This document shows, one piece after another, positions 6,186 through 10,520 of a stretch of 10,520 bases of DNA. This stretch comes from Methanobacterium sp. (GTDB lineage Archaea; Methanobacteriota; Methanobacteria; Methanobacteriales; Methanobacteriaceae): NCBI GenBank assembly GCA_003151535.1, contig PLXT01000129.1, positions 3,620 through 14,139 on the forward strand, given 5' to 3'. Both the position numbers and the translations under genes were made by a program. The notes beneath the pieces are model-generated. The model made no database searches and was not told where the DNA came from. It saw only the letters and a program-made list of their open reading frames with translations. Positions within the stretch are counted from its first letter, which is position 1, and each line of letters starts with the position of its first letter.

Positions 6186-8568
6186 ACTTAAATCTCATCC
6201 CGAAAAACCTCTTGAAATCCATTTAACCAACGTCGCTTCTTTTTGCAAAGATAGAGTTTTGGAAAAAAATATACCCAATAAACAATTATATTCCAAAATT
6301 ACTTTTTTAATTGGTTTATCTCATGATTTCGCGAAATCAACGACCTATTTCCAAAATTATCTCAATGATCATATAAAAACAGGAAAAGCCCGTCATGGCT
6401 TATTATCTGCAATTTTTGGATATTATAATATTCAAAATTATCTTAAAACCAACAATTTAGATGATTTTTGGTATATTGCTCCTCTAGCTTGGCTTGTTAT
6501 TCTCAGGCACCATGGTAACTTAAAAAACATACGTGGAATGGATGGTGAGTCAGAGAATTTGAAAGATTTGGAAATTGTTGAAAAGCAGATAAAAAACATT
6601 GAAAATAACACTTTAGAAGAACTTGAGGAATTTTACGATAAATGGGATGTAGATGTATCCAAGTTCTTTAAAGAATATAAAACTGTTGTTAAGAACATAA
6701 AAATAGATTTAAAAAATTTATCAAGGAAAAAGGGATTAGATCATTATTTTTTAACTATTTTCTTTTATTCTGTCCTTCTCGATGCTGATAAAATGGATGC
6801 ATCTGAAACAAAACTACCTGAACGAATAGAAATCTCTGATAATCTTGTTGATGAATATAAAAAGTATAAATTTGGATATAGCAAAACATCAATGGATAAT
6901 ATAAGAGAGAAATCTTATGAAGATGTTTTAGGATCGTTAAATGAGTTAAATTTACAAACAGATCGAATTTTGTCATTGAATCTGCCCACTGGTTGTGGAA
7001 AAACTATTACTGCCTTCTCGTTTTCATTAAAATTGAGAAAAATCGTTAGAGAGAAATATGGTTTTTCACCTAGAATAATTTATTCACTACCCTTTTTAAG
7101 TATAATAGATCAAAATGCTGAAGTAATATCTGAAATTTTGGGACAAAATTATAATAATGAAACCGTCGAAAGTATCGAATTATTTTCAAACCTACTTTTA
7201 AAGCATCATCACTTGTCTGATATGAGTTATAAAACAGAAGATGAGCTTGAGATAAGTAATAATCAATCTCAGTTATTAACAGAAGGATGGTACTCTGAAG
7301 TTGTCATAACAACATTTATTCAGTTTTTTTATAGTTTGATCACCAATAAAAACAGAGCAGCACGGAAATTTCATAATATGGTGAATTCTATAATAATTCT
7401 AGATGAAATTCAGTCTATACCTCACAATTATTGGGAACTAGTTAATCAAACATTAAAATATCTTAGTAAAGAATTTAACTGTTGGATTATTCTTATGACT
7501 GCCACAGAACCACTTATTTTTAAAGAAAATATAGAAATTAAATCTTTAGTATCAAATAAAAAGGCCTATTTTGCTGAATTTAATAGATTAGATTATGTTT
7601 TCGATCTTGAACCTCGTGATTTTGATGATTTCAAAGATTTAATATGGAAAAAAATACTTTCAGAGTCTGAAAAAGATATAATGATAGTTTTGAATACTAT
7701 AAACGCTTCACAAGAACTTTATGATTATATAAAAGAAAATATTGGTGCAAATATGCATATAGATAATGAAGGCATTGCCACTTTTGAAAATATTCAATTA
7801 ATGAATATTTCAACATTAATAATTCCTGATCATCGTTTAAAAAGGATAAAAAGGATTAAAAAATCTAATAAACGCAACATAATAATCACAACACAATTGG
7901 TTGAAGCCGGTGTTGACATTAGTGTGGATATTATCTATAGAGATATGGCACCTTTGGATAGTATAGTTCAAACCGCAGGGAGGTGTAATCGGAGTAATGA
8001 AAGAGCAAAAGGTTCTGTGGTAATAGTGAATCTGAAGGATCATAGTGGCAAGCCATTTTATTCTTACATATACAACTCTGTTTTAATAAATGCGACATTA
8101 GATGTGATTAATGGAAATTATTCAGCAGAAGAAAAGGATTTCAACGCTTCTTCAGTTCCCAATTACTATAACTATATTTTAGAACGTGGATCACAGGATG
8201 AATCGTCTAATTTAATAACTTATCTGGAAAAACTAAAATTTTCATATATTAAAAGTGAATTCAGACTCATTAAAAATGGATACGAAAAGATAGATGTTTT
8301 TGTAGAAGTAGACGAGAATGCATGTGAAGTTTGGAATAAATATCAGAAAACAAAAGAAATAAAGGATAGATTTGAGCGTAAAGAAGCGTTTTCAAATATA
8401 AAATCTGATTTTTATAACTATGTTATTTCAGTAAACCCTAAAAAATTAGGTAGTACTATGGAGGATAGCGAATGGTTATATTATGTGGGTATGAACGATT
8501 TAGGACGTAAATACAGTTTAGAAACAGGTTTTATACCTCAAGATAAAGAAGATGTTTTTATCATATGA
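6169..8568 (+). CDS. cas3: Cas3 HD nuclease-helicase (interference)
   Basis: Cas3 is recruited by target-bound Cascade, then nicks and unwinds the displaced DNA and degrades it. The 799-aa protein has both halves. The N-terminal HD nuclease shows His18, HD at 52-53 followed by Lys56, His76 (ARHGLLSA), His114-His115 (RHHG) and a DADKMDA motif (205-211). The superfamily 2 helicase follows: Walker A LPTGCGKT (272-279), DEIQ (412-415) as the DExx box, TATEP (444-448) as motif III, TTQLVEAGVDIS as motif V and QTAGRCNR (601-608) as motif VI. The C-terminal ~100 residues are the accessory domain. All catalytic residues appear intact. The start at 6169 rests on the GGTGAT site at 6159-6164. It overlaps cas5 by 17 bp, and cas4 follows after 12 bp. 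Confidence 0.95.
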   Translation: MSSSFKLKSHPEKPLEIHLTNVASFCKDRVLEKNIPNKQLYSKITFLIGLSHDFAKSTTYFQNYLNDHIKTGKARHGLLSAIFGYYNIQNYLKTNNLDDFWYIAPLAWLVILRHHGNLKNIRGMDGESENLKDLEIVEKQIKNIENNTLEELEEFYDKWDVDVSKFFKEYKTVVKNIKIDLKNLSRKKGLDHYFLTIFFYSVLLDADKMDASETKLPERIEISDNLVDEYKKYKFGYSKTSMDNIREKSYEDVLGSLNELNLQTDRILSLNLPTGCGKTITAFSFSLKLRKIVREKYGFSPRIIYSLPFLSIIDQNAEVISEILGQNYNNETVESIELFSNLLLKHHHLSDMSYKTEDELEISNNQSQLLTEGWYSEVVITTFIQFFYSLITNKNRAARKFHNMVNSIIILDEIQSIPHNYWELVNQTLKYLSKEFNCWIILMTATEPLIFKENIEIKSLVSNKKAYFAEFNRLDYVFDLEPRDFDDFKDLIWKKILSESEKDIMIVLNTINASQELYDYIKENIGANMHIDNEGIATFENIQLMNISTLIIPDHRLKRIKRIKKSNKRNIIITTQLVEAGVDISVDIIYRDMAPLDSIVQTAGRCNRSNERAKGSVVIVNLKDHSGKPFYSYIYNSVLINATLDVINGNYSAEEKDFNASSVPNYYNYILERGSQDESSNLITYLEKLKFSYIKSEFRLIKNGYEKIDVFVEVDENACEVWNKYQKTKEIKDRFERKEAFSNIKSDFYNYVISVNPKKLGSTMEDSEWLYYVGMNDLGRKYSLETGFIPQDKEDVFII

Positions 8569-8580
8569 AAAGGGGATAAT

Positions 8581-9081
8581 TTGAGGACTCCAATCAGAAT
8601 CACCGGTGTAATGATTCAGTATTATATTGCTTGTAAGCGTGAGCTCTGGTTTTATGCTAATCAGATTAATATGAATTATGATAACGAAGATATAAGTATT
8701 GGAAAACTTATTCACGAGAAAAGTTATTCAAGAGAGACTAAAAACATAAATCTTGGAGAAGTATCTTTTGATTTTGTGAAAAAGGGGAAAGAAGCTGCTA
8801 TTTTTGAGATTAAAAAGTCTAGTAAACTTGAAAAACCTGCAAAATATCAACTATATTATTATCTGTGGTATGTAAAACAGACTGGAAAGGAAATTAAGGG
8901 AGTAATAGTATATCCCAAAGAGAAAAAGAAAGAAGAACTAAAATTAACTCCGGAAATAGAAAGAGAAATTGAAGATATAGTTGAAAATATTAAGAAAATT
9001 GTTTCTATGATTTTACCTCCTCATGTCAAAAGGAGACCATATTGTAAAAAGTGCACTTATTATGAGTTATGCATGGTTTAG
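8581..9081 (+). CDS. cas4: Cas4 RecB-like nuclease with iron-sulfur cysteines
   Basis: Cas4 works with Cas1-Cas2 in adaptation, trimming prespacer ends and selecting for a PAM. The 166-aa protein has the four-cysteine pattern of the Fe-S cluster: Cys18 (ACKRELW) and Cys155, Cys158 and Cys164 at the C-terminus. The PD-(D/E)xK nuclease residues follow in order: His45 (GKLIHE), Asp64 (SFDFV), Glu76-x-Lys78 (FEIKKS) and the QLYYYLW segment starting at Gln90. The start is TTG at 8581, with AGGGGA at 8571-8576 just upstream. No ATG fits the conserved N-terminus better, since the first in-frame Met is residue 11. The gap to cas3 is 12 bp, and the stop codon overlaps the cas1 Shine-Dalgarno site. Confidence 0.94.
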   Translation: MRTPIRITGVMIQYYIACKRELWFYANQINMNYDNEDISIGKLIHEKSYSRETKNINLGEVSFDFVKKGKEAAIFEIKKSSKLEKPAKYQLYYYLWYVKQTGKEIKGVIVYPKEKKKEELKLTPEIEREIEDIVENIKKIVSMILPPHVKRRPYCKKCTYYELCMV

Positions 9082-9089
9082 GTGTTTAA

Positions 9090-10064
9090 ATGAAAGATCC
9101 ACTCTATATTACATCTCACGGAATTTTATTTAGAAAAGGAAATACATTGTATTTTATGAATGAAGAAGAGGGTAAAACAGCTTTGCCAATAAATAGTATT
9201 AATGAGATTCACTGCTATGGTAAGGTTTCGCTGCGTTCGGGAGCCTCCTCACTTCTCATGAAACAAGGAATACCTGTAAATTTTTTCAACAAGTATGGAT
9301 ATTATGAAGGATCTCTTTATCCTAGAATTAAACTTAATTCCGGGTTGATTGTTGTTAAACAGTCTGAATATTATTTGGATTCTGTGAAAAGGGCAGTTAT
9401 TGCTGGTGAAATAGTAAAAGGGATAAAACATAATATCCTACAGACGCTTAAGTATTACAAGAAGAAAGGAAAACAGGTTGAAACGTTCATTGATGATATT
9501 AAAAAGGAAAAAATTGGTGGAGATGTTTCTCAGATAATGAGTAATGAAGGTAGGATATGGTATGCTTATTATAAAAGTTTTAACGAGATTTTAAATAAAT
9601 TTGAAATGGGAAATCGTGAAATAAGGCCACCTACAACAGAAATGAATGCTTTAATGTCTTTCGGAAATTCTCTGCTTTATTCAAGTGCACTTTCTGAGAT
9701 ATACCATACATATTTACATCCCTCAGTCAGTTTTCTTCATGAGCCTTCAGAACGGAGATTTTCACTTGCATTAGATATTGCAGATATATTCAAACCCCTA
9801 ATTGTTGAAAGGGTTATTTTTAAGCTCGTAAATAATAACATGTTATCTGAAAAAGATTTTGAAAGGGACGTAGGCGTACTTCTTAAAGACAAGGGGAAAA
9901 GAATTTTTCTTAAGGAATACCAAAATAAACTAGAAACAACGGTTAAACATCCAGAACTTGGAAGAAAAGTTTCTTACAAATATCTAATGCGTTTGGAATG
10001 TTATAAATTGATAAAACATGTACTTGGTGACAAAGAATACAAAAGCTTTAAGATGTGGTGGTAA
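9090..10064 (+). CDS. cas1: Cas1 CRISPR integrase
   Basis: Cas1 is the integrase that, with Cas2, inserts new spacers at the leader-proximal repeat. The 324-aa protein has the two-domain layout: an N-terminal beta domain (about 1-85) and a C-terminal helical catalytic domain. Expected metal-binding residues are Glu153 (SNEGRIWYAYY), His217 (FLHEP) and Asp229/Asp232 (LALDIADIFKP). The conserved TTEMNALMSFGNSLLYS stretch (182-198) lies between them. ATG 9090 is preceded by GGTG at 9081-9084, whose first G is the last base of the cas4 stop codon. The stop codon abuts the cas2 ATG directly, so cas4, cas1 and cas2 form one coupled adaptation module. Confidence 0.97.
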   Translation: MKDPLYITSHGILFRKGNTLYFMNEEEGKTALPINSINEIHCYGKVSLRSGASSLLMKQGIPVNFFNKYGYYEGSLYPRIKLNSGLIVVKQSEYYLDSVKRAVIAGEIVKGIKHNILQTLKYYKKKGKQVETFIDDIKKEKIGGDVSQIMSNEGRIWYAYYKSFNEILNKFEMGNREIRPPTTEMNALMSFGNSLLYSSALSEIYHTYLHPSVSFLHEPSERRFSLALDIADIFKPLIVERVIFKLVNNNMLSEKDFERDVGVLLKDKGKRIFLKEYQNKLETTVKHPELGRKVSYKYLMRLECYKLIKHVLGDKEYKSFKMWW

Positions 10065-10328
10065 ATGTATTTAATAGTTGTTTATGATGCTGATGTTTCA
10101 AGGGTAAACAAAGTAAATAAATTTTTAAAGACATACTTGTACTGGCGGCAGAATTCAGTCTTTGAAGGAGAAGTAACCATATCTCAGTTTAAAAAGATCG
10201 AAATCGGATTAAAAGAGATTGTTAATGTAAATGTTGATTCTATAATGATCTACAAGTTTCCTGACAAAAAAAGTTTTGAATTACATATTATTGGTATAGA
10301 AAAAAATCCAATAGAACTTATTTTATAG
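10065..10328 (+). CDS. cas2: Cas2, structural partner of the Cas1 integrase
   Basis: Cas2 dimers bridge two Cas1 dimers and set the length of the captured spacer. The 87-aa product has the ferredoxin-like start YLIVVYDAD with Asp8. It also has the family stretch around R14-NKVNKFLKTYL and WRQNSVFEGEVT, typical of Cas2 linked to I-B loci. The start ATG follows the cas1 TAA without any gap; GGTGG at the very end of cas1 serves as its ribosome site. The array leader begins right after the stop codon. Confidence 0.96.
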   Translation: MYLIVVYDADVSRVNKVNKFLKTYLYWRQNSVFEGEVTISQFKKIEIGLKEIVNVNVDSIMIYKFPDKKSFELHIIGIEKNPIELIL

Positions 10329-10432
10329 TCTGCCCTTATAAAGAAACAACATTATTATAGGTAGACTTACAGATGGTATCTGAGGGAGTGTTTAACAACC
10401 TTTAACATAGATTTTGCGCAAATTTAGGCGTG
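10329..10432 (+). promoter_or_regulatory. CRISPR leader
   Basis: These 104 bp lie between the cas2 stop and the first repeat. A leader here normally carries the array promoter and the sequences that direct Cas1-Cas2 to the first repeat. TTATAAAG at 10336-10343 is a candidate TATA box, which would start transcription near 10365, about 70 nt before the first repeat; ATTATTATAG at 10351-10360 is an alternative. The right half contains TTTAACA twice with a 10-bp period (10391-10397 and 10401-10407) and the palindrome TTTGCGCAAA (10413-10422). The second TTTAACA opens an 11-mer that almost copies the start of the repeat. Confidence 0.7.
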
Positions 10433-10520
10433 GTTTAAAATAGACTAAATAGTTTGGAAATGGAGATGGTCCTGGAAGAAAACTCCCAGCTCATCCATGT
10501 TTAAAATAGACTAAATAGTT
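10433..10520 (+). CRISPR. start of a CRISPR array: first repeat, first spacer, partial second repeat
   Basis: A 22-nt sequence beginning GTTTAAAATAGACTAAATAG is found at 10433-10454 and again, exactly, at 10499-10520, where the window ends; the period is 66 bp. By analogy with type I-B repeats the unit is probably 30 nt, ending GGAAATG at 10462, which leaves a 36-nt spacer at 10463-10498. The repeat's 3' boundary cannot be proven because the second copy is cut off. The repeat has a small inverted element ACTA-AA-TAGT (10444-10453) and AAATAG twice, 9 bp apart. Cas6 would be expected to leave about 8 nt (TGGAAATG) as the crRNA 5' handle. The spacer is 50% G+C, well above the surrounding DNA. 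Orientation follows from the leader and the adjacent cas2. Confidence 0.92.

Overview
The window is dominated by a complete, canonical type I-B CRISPR-Cas locus on the + strand. The gene order is cas6 - cas8b - cas7 - cas5 - cas3 - cas4 - cas1 - cas2, followed by a leader and the first repeat-spacer unit of a CRISPR array that runs off the right edge. The DNA is very AT-rich. Most start codons are preceded by GGTG/GGTGA-type Shine-Dalgarno sites, and TATA-like boxes sit where an archaeal promoter would place them. Together with the I-B gene content this suggests a low-GC euryarchaeal methanogen, most likely of the Methanobacteriales (Methanobrevibacter/Methanobacterium-like). The taxonomic call is inference; no rRNA or tRNA gene is present to anchor it.

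Left part (1-1432): an AT-rich non-coding stretch leads into a gene for a protein built of about 17 perfectly spaced 11-residue repeats (291-1106, +). Its 3' end collides with a truncated N6-adenine DNA methylase gene on the opposite strand (1432 down to about 1022, -). The repeat register breaks and the methylase homology begins at the same place, near 1020-1040. Both genes therefore seem to have lost their natural C-terminal ends at one recombination junction.

Middle (1433-1883): an AT-rich intergenic region of about 450 bp holds the presumed cas operon promoter (TATA-like box near 1795-1802) and several short inverted repeats.

Right part (1884-10520): the cas genes are packed with overlaps or gaps of at most 16 bp, which implies one polycistronic, translationally coupled unit. 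Cas6 cuts the pre-crRNA. Cas8b, Cas7 and Cas5 (plus a probable Cas11b small subunit translated from inside cas8b at 4066) form the Cascade effector. Cas3 is the recruited HD-nuclease/helicase. Cas4, Cas1 and Cas2 acquire spacers and insert them at the leader end of the array starting at 10433. All catalytic signatures examined in the Cas proteins are present, so the system looks functional. The less ordinary points are the internal Cas11b start, a repeat-like motif and a palindrome inside the leader, a first spacer with much higher GC than the host DNA, and the two-gene scar upstream of the operon.
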